Shown piece after piece: positions 24,668 through 36,530 of a stretch of 64,000 bases of DNA. The DNA is from Apiotrichum sp. Y4204. Lineage: Eukaryota; Basidiomycota; Tremellomycetes; Trichosporonales; Trichosporonaceae. The stretch is from assembly GCA_025531455.1 (NCBI GenBank), contig JAMYHL010000033.1, positions 124,001-188,000 on the forward strand. Reading direction: 5' to 3'. Each line of letters starts with the position of its first letter. The first letter of the stretch is position 1. Position numbers and translations under genes: made by a program. The notes beneath the pieces are model-generated. The model searched no databases and was not told where the DNA came from. It worked only from the letters and a program-made list of their open reading frames with translations.

Positions 24668-26150
24668 CTACTCGTCATCCCCAATCTCGCGCAGCTCCTC
24701 ATCACTATCATGACCGTGGCCATCCCGCAGCCCACTCGGCCCGGGCTGACCAACCCCATCACTAGGGAATCCGTCAAACCCACCCTCGCCATCCTCATCA
24801 AATCCAAAGAACCCATCCGCCAGCCCCTCCCCAGCAGGATGCACCATCCCCCCCCGCCCGCGCCGACTCCCACGGCGCGGCGTCCCCCCTCTCCCACGAC
24901 TTCCGCGCCCGCCCCGCGACCCAGGCCCGTGCGCCGGCAATCCGCGCACAAGGCGCTCCTCCTGCGCGCGCGACAGCCTCGTTCCCGGCCCACTCGGCCT
25001 CCCGCGAATAGCCGAGACGGCAGCCAAGAGCTCGGGCGTCGCGTCCTCTGAAATCTCCACTACTGTCAGCGAGAAACATACAAAAAAGAGTACTCACGGC
25101 GCACGTCGCCGAGCCCTCCCGCGTGGTGGATGTCTGCGAGGTCGGCGAGGTTCGAGACGGGCAGCGAGGCGCGCGACGACGAGCCGCGCGGGCGGCCCCC
25201 GCGCCGCCCCCCTTCCGGCGTTATCGTCTCGAGTATCTGTAGCGGGCCTGCGGGGGAGGAGGCCGCATCCGGCTGCTGGGGTTCTGCGATCTGCGCGACG
25301 GTTGGCATTTGGGGGCCAGCCTCGAGCGTCGCTGGTGCGGCGGGTGGCGTGGGCACCTGTGCCTCCATGCCCTCCATGGCTATCGCGTCCGCGAGGGTCA
25401 GTGGCGTCTGGGCATGGCTGTGGTTCTGGCTCTGGCCGTGCTGACTCTGACTCGGAGCCGGCTCCTCCTCTGAATCAACATCCATTTCTCCAGGCTCGCG
25501 TTTCCGCCGCCGGCGCTTTGGGAAGAAACTCCGCATACCCCCCGCCTCAGGCTTGGGCTTTTCGGCGGGCGCGCGCTCCCCGCGCGTCGTGAGCGACACG
25601 CCGCGCAGCTCGACGCGGTGCGTGGTTTTGTGGGCGGGCCGGTGGTGCGGTCGTTGGGGGTCGTCCTCCTCTGAGAGTTAGATCATAGAGAATTTCTCAA
25701 CTCACGCCGCACAACCTCAAACACCACCTCGTCGCCAATCAGCGGCGCGACCGCGCCCTGGAAAATGTGCTCTCCTATCTTGAGGAACGGCATCGGCGTG
25801 TCCATCCCCTGTGAAACGTTAGCGGAATGGAGGGAGTGTACCCACAATGAGCTGGTATGTCGCCTCGGTCTGCAGCGTGCGCGCGTCCATCGCCGTCCCG
25901 AGATCCATCACAATATATTCCTGGTATGAGCGGTGGCTGATGGGGGAGGCGGTGTTGTCGTACACCTCCCAAGCACGTTGGCGGCGCATTGCGCCCCGCT
26001 CCGCGGCGCGCGGCGACTCACCTCCTCCTCGTCGCTCTCGAGCTCCTCATCCACCTCCTCAAAGCTGTCGACGCAGCGCCACCCGTCGCCGAAGAGCGTG
26101 CGCCCCTCTCTCAGCTGGCGAAACACCTCGGCGTCGTCGGACGGCTGCAT
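24668..26150 (-). CDS. TFIIIC triple-barrel subunit (tau55/GTF3C6-like)
   Basis: Likely subunit of RNA polymerase III factor TFIIIC. Five exons (26022-26150, 25846-25965, 25706-25808, 25098-25670, 24668-25062) give 439 residues. Exons 1-4 encode a beta-rich segment with SHRSYQEYIVMDLGT, followed by GMDTPMPFLKIGEHIFQG and a short DEVVFEVV strand, the layout of the TFIIIC triple-barrel domain. An Arg/Lys-rich stretch (FFPKRRRRKRE) may be a nuclear signal, and the C-terminal third is Gly/Arg-rich (RGG-like) with an acidic tail. I chose the ATG at 26150. An in-frame ATG at 26225 would add 25 residues and sits closer to the divergent carrier gene. The first intron uses an unusual GGGAG acceptor. 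Identification rests on the core motif and is fairly secure. Confidence 0.75.
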
Positions 26151-26420
26151 CGTGGTGGATAGCGAGATGTGTGAGAGTCTTGGGAGTTGTTGTTGCAATC
26201 TTTCGATCCGTAATGTTGACGCCATCACTCATGACTCACTTTGATTGTAATTTGGTTCCGCCGCCACCGAAAAGTCGGGGAGCCGGGTGGGTGGAGATTC
26301 GGCCCCCTCGGGAGTCAGCTTATTGCATTTCCCGTCGAGTAACAAGTGGACTTGCAGCTCACACGACAACATCCCGGCATCACACTTCGCTCGGTCACCC
26401 ACTCCACTCACGCACTCACA
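26151..26420. promoter_or_regulatory. shared divergent promoter of TFIIIC subunit and CTP1
   Basis: A 270-bp gap separates the two start codons, so both promoters and 5' UTRs must lie here. No clear TATA box is visible. Confidence 0.6.
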
Positions 26421-27670
26421 ATGGCACCGGCAAAGGGAAAGGACAAGGAGAAGCCCGTGGCGTCGCTCATTGCGGGCGCGACGGCGGGCGGTGTCGAGGC
26501 GTTTATCACGTACCCGCTCGAAAGCCTCAAGACGCAGCTCCAGTTTGGCGCTCCGGACGGCAAGGTGGGTCCCGGAGGACTATTGCTGAATATCTTTCAC
26601 GGCATCTCTGTGTAACCCCCAGAAACACGTCTAATGGCAGAAACTCACTCCCTACGGCCTGCTCAAGGAGACGCTGCAGCAGCGCGGCGTCAAGGGGCTG
26701 TATGCGGGCGTGAACGCCGTCGTCATCGGCAACGCTGCCAAGGCCGGCGTCCGCTTCACCACCTACGACCAGTTCAAGAGCCTGCTCAAGGACGACGAGG
26801 TGCGTCCTCCTGGCGGATGTAATGTAGCTTATTTCTCACATCGCAGGGCAAGCTTACCGCGCCGCGCTCGATGCTCGCGGGTCTCGGCGCGGGTATGATG
26901 GAGGCGATCATTGCCGTCACGCCGTCCGAAACCATCAAGTGAGGGAACAGATAACAGGGCTAGCTAATGGCAGGACCAAGATGATTGAGGACTCGAAGCG
27001 CGCGCAGCCGCGGTTCAACGGCATGGCGGATGCGGTCCGCAAGATTGTCGCTGAGGAGGGCTTTGGTGGTCTGTACCGCGGTCTCGGGCCAGTAGTGAGT
27101 GCTGGAGTGGCTGCCTTGACTGTGGAGGACAGCCCCACACGCCCCGCCAGCTCATACTCACCCCACAGATGCTCCGCCAGGGCGCCAACTCGGCTGTTCG
27201 CTTCTCGTCGTACTCGACCATCAAGCAGATTGCGCAGGGCAACATGCCGGCCGGGACAGAGCTGCCTGGCTGGATGACATTTGGCATTGGTTCCATGGCG
27301 GGAATCATCACCGTGTACTCGACCATGCCATTCGAGTTAGTGTCGCCAACCTGACGAGACCCTTTGTTCTCTACTAATCCCAGTGTCATCAAGACCCGCA
27401 TGCAGAGCCTCGAGGCGAAGAAGGAGTACCGCAACGCGCTGCACTGCGCATACCGCATCGCGACGGAGGAGGGCATCCTCAAGTTCTGGAAGGGCACCGT
27501 CCCGCGTCTCGGCCGCCTGGTGGTGAGTACCTGCAGTGCAGCTGTAGAAACTCTGAAATGCAGCTGCCGTTCCCGTCCCGTGGAGCCACACTCACACCCA
27601 GATGTCCGGAGGTATCGTCTTCTCGGTGTACGAAAAGATCTACCCCATCGCCGCGTCCGCCCTCCCTTAG
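26421..27670 (+). CDS. CTP1: mitochondrial tricarboxylate (citrate) carrier
   Basis: Inner-membrane carrier of the SLC25 family, exchanging citrate for malate or other tricarboxylates. Seven exons (26421-26564, 26641-26799, 26847-26938, 26974-27094, 27169-27335, 27384-27522, 27602-27670) give 296 residues, the normal size. The three tandem repeats each carry the carrier signature PX[DE]XX[RK]: PLESLK in repeat 1, PSETIK in repeat 2 and PFDVIK in repeat 3. The second half of each repeat has a typical GLYAG or GLYRG segment. Sequence around the repeats (NAAKAGVRFTTYDQFKS, QGANSAVRFSSYS) fits the citrate-carrier branch; substrate assignment is from family resemblance. There are seven exons because small introns were inserted at repeat boundaries and helix ends. 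Confidence 0.93.
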
Positions 27671-27948
27671 TCCCCTGATAGTGCTGGTGGCTGAGCTGCC
27701 GGCTGTTAGATATAGAATGTATGCGTTGTGCCAGTGTGTCGTGCAGATTGCACTGTTCCAGAATACAAAGTAGGGTTCGAACCCGGGCCAAGGCCTGTTG
27801 TGTTGGTGTCATTTAGTGTGGTGTAGTCGCGGTTTCAGTCGACCTCCACCCTCCAGGGAAAAAGTTGACAACGAGCACCGGGCGACGAGCAACAACATCA
27901 ACACATTGCCATCGTCCATCCCCTCACCCCCACCACACATCCGCAAAC

Positions 27949-28836
27949 ATGTCTGACAGCGAAGACGACATGGGCCTCGGCGACCTCATGCCGGTACGGG
28001 CTTATCCTCTCTGCTCGCACTGACCTCAGCGCGAACCAACCCCCGAGCCCGAGCCACCAACATTCTCAACCTACCCCGTTCCCCCGGGGACACTGCAACA
28101 GACGGAGCTCACGATCCGGCTCGTCGGCAACCACCCGCTGTGGGGACACCATCTGTGGGTACATGTCGCCTCTTGTGCTGACGATCCAAGCTGGAACACC
28201 GCGCTCGTAACCACGACCTATCTCCTAACGCACGGCATCTCGGGCCGCGTGCTCGAGCTCGGCGCCGGCGGCGCGCTGCCCTCTATCGCGGCGGCGCTCG
28301 CGGGCGCCGACGTCGTCGCTACAGATTACGCGGACGACGCTCTGATGGAGAATATCGCGTTCAACGCACGGGAAAACGGCGCGGCGCTCGCGAGCGTAGG
28401 TCATACCTGGGGATATCCCCTCGAAGAGGTGTTGAATGCCGGAAAGGAACCGGGTCGCTTCGATGTGGTTATCCTCAGTGATCTCATGTTCAATCATTCC
28501 CAGCACGAGGCGCTCATCAAGACCCTCGAGGGGAGTCTGAAGCTCGGCCCGGGGAGGGCTACCCAGCCGGAGGAGAGGAGGAGTACGGCGAGTGTAGAGG
28601 GGAATATCGGTCCCGAGGAGGGTGATGCGCTAGTCACGCCGTGCGCGCTCGTGTTCCTCACGCACCACCGCCCGCGCCTCGCGGACGCGGACATGGCGTT
28701 CATGCATGCGCTCGCTGACCGGGGGTGGGGGTTCGAGCGCGTCGTGCAGCACTACACTGGGCCCATGTTTGAGAACGACCCGGGAGACGCGCGCGTGCGC
28801 GGCACCGTGCATGGTTTCCGGTGCTGGCGCTTGTAG
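27949..28836 (+). CDS. EFM7: protein N-terminal/lysine methyltransferase EFM7-like
   Basis: SAM-dependent methyltransferase of the family whose yeast member modifies the N-terminal Gly and adjacent Lys of elongation factor eEF1A. Three exons, 27949-27993, 28030-28154 and 28191-28836, give 271 residues. The N-terminus is acidic (MSDSEDDMGLGDLM), followed by the family motif NHPLWGHHLWN, SAM motif I RVLELGAGGALPS, the acidic loop DYAD, and VVILSDLMFNHSQHEAL. The 36-nt intron 2 splits the HHLW codons: donor GTGGGT after CAT CT, branch GCTGAC, acceptor AAG. Because it has no stop and is a multiple of three, an unspliced read would add 12 residues inside the motif. Restoration of the conserved HLWN is the reason for the chosen join. 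It converges on YOS1. Confidence 0.9.
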
Positions 28837-29010
28837 AACTTAGAGGGTATGCGATGGTTTGTGTATTGGTCTCGAGAGTATGATATCCTATACATGTGTT
28901 CTATGCCACTGCCTCTGTGTGTGTCCGTGGTCTGTGACCCTCGGCCCTCCATCCGACACTCCGCCATCTCCGTCTGCTGCGCGCCGCCTTGCCCGCACTC
29001 TGCAATTCGC

Positions 29011-29726
29011 TTACGAGCCCATAAGGATCTCGTACACAATGCTGGAGGTCAGTCTCCTCGGCTCGATAGTGACAATCCAGCCGCGACTTACACAATGATG
29101 TTGATGACGACAAGTGGTGCTGGGAGTCAGTACGGAGGTCATAAGAGAGTCTTCTGCGGTGCGCCTTCTCCCCTTTTTTCTCCCCCACTGGTCTTCCGCC
29201 GCTGCACCCTTCGGCAGAGATGCCCTCCGATCCCGCACCGTGTTGACTCCCGTCCCCATTCCAATTCCCAAACAAACTCACGCCGCATCAGCGTGCGCAC
29301 GCTGCTGATCAGGTTGATCGCCTTGCTCTTAATCCCGGGCTGCACCTCGCCACCGCCGCCGTAGTTGTTGTTAAAGTTTGGGTCGGCGCCAAAGCCCGAG
29401 TTGCTCGCGGGGACGGCGCGGTTGGACCATCCGACTGTGGGTTAGGGAGGATCAGTGGGGAGGGAGTTGGAAGAGATGCGTGAAGAAAGCAGACAGAAGG
29501 GAGAAGAGGGAAAGGAGAACGGCGAGAGGGAAGGGCAGGGTTAAGCAGAAAAGAGAAGAGGGGGAAGAGACGAGGTAAGTCGTGTGATGTGGGATTAGGC
29601 GTCAGCTTAGCGGACGATGTCAGGAAGCTGGGAAAACCCACTCTTTGCGAGGAAGCGCTCCTCGTTGAGGATAGCAACGGCGTTGACGAGGAGAAGGGGA
29701 ACGTAGAGGAAGCCGAACCAGCCCAT
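29011..29726 (-). CDS. YOS1: Yos1/IER3IP1 family protein
   Basis: Small ER-Golgi membrane protein, in yeast a partner of Yip1 and Yif1 in COPII vesicle transport. It is easy to overlook because it is split into four exons: 29642-29726, 29282-29434, 29092-29119 (28 nt) and 29011-29041 (31 nt). Joined in phase they give 98 residues. The first exon reads MGWFGFLYVPLLLVNAVAIL and then NEERFLAKIGW, the family hallmark. After a Gly/Asn-rich loop, the C-terminus gives SVRTLMRPP, LVVINIIVIVYEILMG, the second membrane span. Splice donors are GTGGGT, GTGAGT and GTAAGT, and acceptors are all CAG. The agreement of both membrane spans with the family supports every join. Confidence 0.93.
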
Positions 29727-30537
29727 TGCGAGTGATGAAGAATGTGGGGTATGACGGGGAATTGCAACGCTGGTGGGATCCTTCGAAGTTGAGCGTAGAG
29801 GACGCGGTGATGGCGACGGACACGCTGATGATGACCTCCAGCACTTTGAATCTTGAATGACCGTGGTTGACGGTGCGTGGTAATCGCGGGAAGATCGCGT
29901 GGAGGATCGACAAATGAAGGGGGATCAGCGTACACGTGTAATTGGCCCCGTAGAGTCCGTAGTGGTCGCACGCGGCCTTTATATGCTCCCTCTTTTAGTG
30001 AATTTGCCACCCCAGCGCTAGCAGCGCTAATAGAGCGTCGGTCCAGACGGGTACCGCCACCAGGGACGAGGAGAAAGTGGCCAGGTGGCCAGGTGGAGCA
30101 CAGCGCATGCAGCGCAGGCCGCGTGCAGGCAGGAGAAGAGAGAGTCGTCGTCGTCACTACTACTACTGCCACCCCAGCACGCACGCACGCTCCCACCCCT
30201 TCACCCCGTCACCCCCCTTGCTCTCTCTGGCTGCGCACTGCGTTGCACTGCGTCGTCCTCGCTCTCAACCTCGTCTTCACCACCTCTCCATCGCCCTCCT
30301 CCATCACCATCATCATCAACTTGGTATTACACCATCAACTAGAGAGGGAACAAGTGTACCATACATACCCCCCCTCACGCACCTCGCACACGACTACCGT
30401 CCGGAACCCAGCTCGCTAAAGGCATCGACTAGCCCCCCAAGCCTCAGCACTCCCACGCCGGCTCGTCTTCCTCCGCATCTCGCCTTCCCTTCCACTCTCC
30501 ACTCTCCACTTCACTCTCCACCCCGCCACTCTCCGCC
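29727..30537. other. divergent promoter region YOS1/Rab5
   Basis: About 0.8 kb between two divergent start codons. The right 350 bp are strongly pyrimidine rich (CTCTCCA and CCACC repeats) up to the Rab5 ATG, which explains long spurious open frames on both strands. No gene seen. Confidence 0.6.
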
Positions 30538-31706
30538 ATGGCCTCTGAAGACCCCTCCGTCAAGGCCGTCCAGGTCAAGCTCGTCCTTCTCGGTATGTCT
30601 GATCTTGCTTTGCCTTGTGGCTGCTGCTGACACTGCGCTCGCCACGGCCACGTTCGTGTCCGCGTTCACTATTCTAATCACTGCCGCCATCACATTCGCA
30701 TTCACATTCACATTCCATGCCTACATCAATTCACCTATGTGCACCCTTCCCTGTGACCCGATATACACCGCTCGTCGCTCCGTCCCTCCCGCGTTTCCCT
30801 CACAGGCGAGGCCGCCGTCGGCAAGTCGTCGCTCGTCCTCCGTTTTGTCCAGAATGACTTTAACGAGAACACGTCACCGACTATCGGTGCCGCCTTCCTC
30901 ACTCAGAGTGCGTAGCTAATTTCTTCACTGTCGTTCAGCTACTGACTTGGCAGAGTGCCGGCTCGAGAACCGTGTCGTCAAGTTTGAGATCTGGTAGGTT
31001 GTGCGCAGCTCGCCACCGAGCTGTAGCGCTGCTAGTCTCAGCCCAGCTTCCCACCTCGCTGACACACAGGGACACTGCTGGCCAGGAGCGCTTCCACTCT
31101 CTCGCGCCGATGTACTACCGCAATGCGGCCGCGGCTGTTGTCGTGTACGACATTACCAAGGCGGCGTCGCTTGAAAAGGCAAAGGCATGGGTCAAGGAGC
31201 TGCAGCGCCAGGCCAACCCCAACATTGTGATTGCGCTTGTCGGTAACAAGCTCGACCTTGTCGAGGGTGCCGACGGTGAGGCTCCCCAGGCTCCTGCCGC
31301 CGAGGAGCCCGCGCCGACGGACGCGACCGCTGAGGACGACGACGCCACCCCGCCTCCTCCGTCCTCCGCGCCCCCGGCCGCCGACGGCCCAAGGCAGGTG
31401 TCCACCGCCGAGGCCAAGGCGTACGCCGACGAGTGTGGTCTCTTGTTCTTCGAGGCGTCCGCAAAGCTGGGCACCAACGTGCAGGATGTGTTTACCGAGA
31501 TCGGTACGTGGACGAATATCTCTTGAGACATATAACCACTGTGTATTGACTTGCCAGCCAAGACCATTCCGCTCGACACGATCGCGGCAAAGCCGGCGGC
31601 CGGCGGTGCCCAGGGCCGCCGCTCCGCTACGAACGCGGCGGCAGGGGACGCGCAGCGCGTCGACCTCGGGGAGGGCGCGACCGCCAAGAAGGGCGGCTGC
31701 TGCTGA
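30538..31706 (+). CDS. VPS21: Rab5-type GTPase (Vps21/Ypt51)
   Basis: Small GTPase of early endosomes and endocytic fusion. Five exons (30538-30592, 30806-30907, 30954-30993, 31070-31503, 31558-31706) give 259 residues. G-box motifs are present: P-loop GEAAVGKSS, switch [14 protein letters not shown] (Rab5 type), [14 protein letters not shown], and SAK in [12 protein letters not shown]. The protein ends in GGCC, a double-cysteine prenylation signal. Between NKLD and the last GTPase strand there is an about 45-residue Ala/Pro/Asp/Glu-rich insert, which makes the protein longer than most Rab5 proteins (about 210-220). The 213-nt first intron follows a short first exon. Confidence 0.95.
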
Positions 31707-34398
31707 TCGCCTCGATAACTCTAGACTGTGACTGTGGACTGTGCGCCTAGTATCGTAGCTAGCTGCCTGCCCCCAGCACACATTTCTTGTGGGTTGCGGG
31801 TGCGGCGCCGCAAACGCCTGGCGGTATAAAGAGCTACTGCCGCCTGTCGGTTCTGCGCGCGTGCGTGCCCCGTTTTATTCACTCTCTTTCCGTCCACGTT
31901 TCTCGTACTAGCTAGCTACACTCATCTACCTACCCACACTGCCACCATCCACCACGCCACACCGGGAGCCCGCGAGGCCGCACCCCCCGATATCTGTATA
32001 GTGTTCTGCGCCAGCCATTCGTTTGGAGCCGCGCCGATATGAATGTTTCACGAAGAGGTGAGAGCGGGTGCGATTGGCAGCTGGCGTGATAGGATGGAGA
32101 GGCTGAGACGCGAGAGGATGTGGATGTGAATGTTGGATGTGGTTTAGTGGTGGTAACCGAGTCGGATTAGAGAGGGGCTCCAGAGATAAGCAAGGGAAGA
32201 TCACAGGTGGGGTGGGGTTCCCGAATCAATCATGAACATACGACGATGATGAGTTTGAAAGACGATGGTCCGCCAGTAGTCAATGGTATCACAATGAGGT
32301 GAATCTCACAATGTGGGAAGAGATAGAGTTATCGAGTATCTCCAGAGTGGCCACTCGTTGTGGAGACTCCAAGCTCCAATCAGTCCTGGTCCTGGATCAC
32401 TCCTAGTCGCGACACTCCTGAGATGATCGACGATCGAGATAGCCAGGCAGGAAGGCAGGCCGGCAGAATCCAGTGCCAGAGTACCAGAGTCGACCCCGCG
32501 CGCCGCGGCGAGCTCAGATTCAGACGGGGGCAGGGTATGAGCTGTTCGAGATACGGGTATGCACAGACTCTATATATCTCACAAGCTCAAGTATCTCATC
32601 TTGATCCATCACCTACTGTATGCGCAAGGCAACTGACCTGACCACGCCCAGCACACGCGACGCTTCCCCAAGCGTATCCGGCTCCGCGCTTCGGGGCTTC
32701 CCTGCGACGACGATCCCGGAATGACCCGGGGAGGAATAAGCTCGGCGGTCTCGGCGGCTCGCCGGCTCGCCGGCTCCCCGGAAGCCCGGAAGCCTGGAAG
32801 CTTGGAAACCAGACGGAAACCACACGGAAGCCCAAGGCGATGGACCGATGGGGTACGTGGTGTACTACTGTACAGAGGTGGGGACGGGGGGACGGACGGC
32901 GCGGACGGGAAACGCTATCTCTTGTTTCTCGTTATGCACAGGAGGGATCAGGGGGGATTCAGGACACGGGATACAGGGACGAGAGAATGGATTCTGGATT
33001 CGGCACTTTGCAGCATTTGGAACACCTTGATGCTGGCAATGAATAGACCGAATAGAGTGGCTCATGAGGACCTGGAGGACAAGAAAGCTAGAAGTAAACT
33101 CTGCACCTTGCGCAGCGCGCACCTTTGTCTATCATGTGTGCCGTGGCGTGGCCTGGAAATCTGGAAAAACGATGTGATCGAAAATGAAGACGGTGCGCAC
33201 TGTGCGCTGCAAGTGCTGTGCTTGCCTCGGCGGAACGTGCTCGCCTCCGCTGATATCCTCTCGGATTTGAGGTATGCACTACTTACTGTACACGCACGGC
33301 ACGCGCCTCGTGCTTCGCGCGACCGGACTCTAGGACCTGCCGGGGCCTGGGGCCTGGCGGGCAGTGCGGGAGCCGACGCCATTGGCCGCACAAGAGCGGA
33401 CCGAGATCGGGGTCAGCGCGAGTTGTGGATAGGTGACGAGAAGATGGTGTATCGCGACTACCGCAGCTGTTGCCCTTCCGTTATACTATGTATGTACACG
33501 TTTCCGAACAGCAGGGTGGCAGAGATGCGACATGGGACATGGAACACGGCTCTCCCGAAAGATGATGAGTCCAACGCTGGTCTGTGGGTCTGACGCTGGC
33601 GCCGGCGTCTCACTTTTGCGGAATAGAGGTGCCCGTCCTGCGTCCTGCAAGTCATCTTGTGCGCCACGGGCAATAATAAGCATGGGGGCGCTTAGGGAAG
33701 GGAAAGAGGACGGCATTGAAGGAGACTTTTGCGTGCTTTCGTCAGAGCCGCTCTGCTCTCTGTTCTCTGTTCTCTTCTCTCTCCTCTGGGGAACAACAAT
33801 GAAGCAAAGAGGGTAGAGACGGGCCCACAGGGTATCTCGTTCTTTATCCTTTTTCATGTTATCCTGTGTGTTGTATCCTGGATATCCTGTGTGGTATCTC
33901 GTTTTTGTGGGATGGGCGTGCCTGTGCCGCACCCCCCGCCCCGGGGCAAAGCGGCCAGCGGCACAGGGTAACCTCTTGAGCTCTGCCGGTGACAGCCTAA
34001 CTGCAGCCACCATTCAAAATAATTTACGGGAAGGAGAGAGAGAGAGAGAGGGAGAAAAAAAATGACCTGCACACAGAACAAAAAAAGGAGCCGACGAGAA
34101 AAGAGATGGGATGCAGGAGAAGAGAGAGCGAGAGGTGGTCAGGGAGAGAGATAGGTGACTGACAAGGGCGGGAGCTGCAGAAGAATGGGGGGGAAGAGAG
34201 GGAGGGGATGTGGAAACGAAAGAAACAAAGTTGTTCATGTCGCTTGCTGGCTGATCCTAGCTGCTGGCTGCAGGCTGAACGACACGACACGTCCCACAAC
34301 ATTCCCATTCCCACAACTTCTATTTCTATCTCCTTCTTCTTCTCATCCCCCTCCATCTCTTCTCCCCATCTTTATACTCTTAATACCCACTAGTCATA
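31707..34398. other. long gene-poor region upstream of UXS1
   Basis: About 2.7 kb. The GCCGGCTCGCC/GGAAGCC tandem near 32755-32830 creates a Ser/Arg/Gly-rich open frame of about 290 codons (32721-33593) that I do not accept as a gene. A GA-repeat lies at about 34034-34055. The right side is presumably the UXS1 promoter. Confidence 0.5.
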
Positions 34399-36530
34399 AT
34401 GTCCAAGGTGAGTCCCGCACCACGCTCGCCGGTGTGCAAACGTGCAAGTCCGGGTCCCTGCACGCCCTGTCGCGAACTAGTCACGCCCTCGGCGCTGGTA
34501 CCAACTTTTTTTCTGCCCCGTCTGTTTTCTGGTCCACCGGACATTGCTCGATGCATCCAGACAGAAGAGCGCGGAGCGGGCCAGTGGGAGGAACAGCGGT
34601 GACAGCGACGGCGACACAGCGACCACTGAGCACCAACCCCCCGCATCCACTGACACCACAGGCTGAGGAGATCAAGGAGGTCGGCTACAACCGCGACGGC
34701 TTCGACTCGCGCGTCGACACCGAGGCGCTCCGCAACCTCTACCTCGTGAGTTGACCCTCGGATTCCCAGCGAGCGGACTCGTGGGCGGGACCGTGCGCGG
34801 AGCACAGTGGGGCATACAGGAGAGGACCGGGGACTGCGGGACGCTCGCGGGATGTGCAATCTCCGCGAATCCACACCCCCGGCAGCCATTGACAACGCGA
34901 CACGCCACTAGTGCCATTCATGTCCACATGGAAGTCCTTGCAGGATGTCCGGCTGTCCATTCATGGCTAGGTCTGCTGAACGGATTTCCCTTTGGTGGAT
35001 ATCACTGCTCGTCGCTCCGGCATGCGCGCCAGCGTATCATGAGCTCGTTCCAGTGCCGACGGTCCCCTCCCATGTTTCTCCCCCACTCGACGCGTCTGCA
35101 TCTTGGTACATGGCTTGCATCCGCGTCTCGACGGACCCACAAGTCCGGTCGCGACCTTTTTTCTCGACGCGCACTGTCCTCTCCACCATCTTTTGTGCCC
35201 TCTCGGGCCCCGTTCCCTGCTCCGGCGAAATCGCCTGGGGACGCGTCTTACGTCCGTCTTACTTCCGTCTTACTTCCGGGGCTCTGGCTGTAACAACGCC
35301 TTGCGTCTCCGCTGACCCGGATGTCCGCTAACATCCTTCAGAAGCCCGCGTTTGTCAAGGAGGGCGACCAGACCAAGCCGCTCGGCCCGGAGCACAAGGA
35401 CTTTGTCTCCGAGTCGGTCTACGACAAGGAGAAGAACTCGATCCAGTACACCACTTTCGCCAAGTTTCCCCCCGTCCGCCTCCTCCCCAACAGCGAGCGC
35501 AAGCGTATCCTGGTCACCGGTGGTGCCGGCTTTGTCGGCTCGCACCTTGTCGACCGCCTGATGCTCCTCGGCCACGAGGTTACCGTCCTCGACAACTTCT
35601 TCACCGGTTCGCGTACCACCGTCTCGCACTGGGTCGGCCACCCCAACTTTGAGATGGTTCGCCACGACGTTGTCGAGCCCTTCCTCATCGAGGTCGACCA
35701 GATCTACCACCTTGCCTGCCCTGCTTCGCCCCCGCACTACCAGTACAACGCCGTCAAGACCATCAAGACGTCGTTCATGGGTACCCTCAACATGCTCGGT
35801 CTTGCCAAGCGCACCAAGGCCCGTTTCCTCATCACCTCCACCTCGGAGGTCTACGGTGACCCCGAGGAGCACCCCCAGCGCGAGGACTACTGGGGCCACG
35901 TCAACTGCATCGGCCCCCGTGCGTGCTACGACGAGGGCAAGCGTGTCGCCGAGACCCTCACCTACGGCTACATGCGCCAGGACGGTGTTGACGTTCGTGT
36001 CGCCCGTATCTTCAACACGTTCGGCCCCCGCATGAACCCCTACGACGGCCGCGTCGTCTCCAACTTTATCATCCAGGCCCTCAAGGGCGAGGACATGACC
36101 GTCTACGGTGACGGCCAGCAGACCCGTTCGTTCCAGTACATCCACGACCTTGTCGACGGTCTTATCCTGCTCATGAACGGCGACGAGACCCGTCCGGTTA
36201 ACATTGGTAACCAGCACGAGTTCACTATCATGGAGTTTGCCGAGGCTGTCCGCGTGAGTACCAGTGAAGCTCAACAGAGCTGCCATCCCGTTACCATCAT
36301 ACTCACATCCACAGGACATTGTCGAGGAGGTCCAGAAGGAGGAGGGTCTCCCCGCCAAGCGCGTCAGCATTATCCACAAGGACATGCCGACCGACGACCC
36401 CCAGCGCCGCCGCCCGGACACGACCCGTGCCAAGGAGACGCTCGACTGGCAGCCCCGCTGGGCCGTCCGCCAGGGCGTCCGCGAGATGACTCTCTACTAC
36501 CACCAGAAGATCCAGCAGGGCCTTCTCTAG
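34399..36530 (+). CDS. UXS1: UDP-glucuronic acid decarboxylase (UDP-xylose synthase)
   Basis: Converts UDP-glucuronate to UDP-xylose, the xylose donor for capsule and glycan synthesis in Tremellomycetes. Four exons, 34399-34407 (9 nt), 34662-34745, 35342-36253 and 36315-36530, give 406 residues. Short-chain dehydrogenase motifs are clear: NAD-binding [21 protein letters not shown], and the catalytic YxxxK in CYDEGKR. The [14 protein letters not shown] segment is typical. The N-terminal extension ([22 protein letters not shown]) is spliced on by a 9-nt exon and a 596-nt intron. That first part is chosen because its frame joins smoothly. A shorter product starting at an ATG at 35321 would also be open ([12 protein letters not shown]...). 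With no transmembrane anchor it should be cytosolic. Confidence 0.92.

Noticed and set aside
27760..27830. tRNA-like B-box (GGGTTCGAACCCG) after the CTP1 gene
   Set aside because: No matching A-box, acceptor stem or anticodon arm at the right distance on either strand.
29309..30196. 295-codon open frame on the minus strand
   Set aside because: It is the reverse of the pyrimidine-rich leader of the Rab5 gene and runs through YOS1 introns.
32721..33593. 290-codon open frame on the plus strand
   Set aside because: Its start is made by a GCCGGCTCGCC/GGAAGCC tandem, and the rest has no domain.
35270..36433. 387-codon open frame on the minus strand
   Set aside because: Antisense shadow of UXS1, caused by codon bias.
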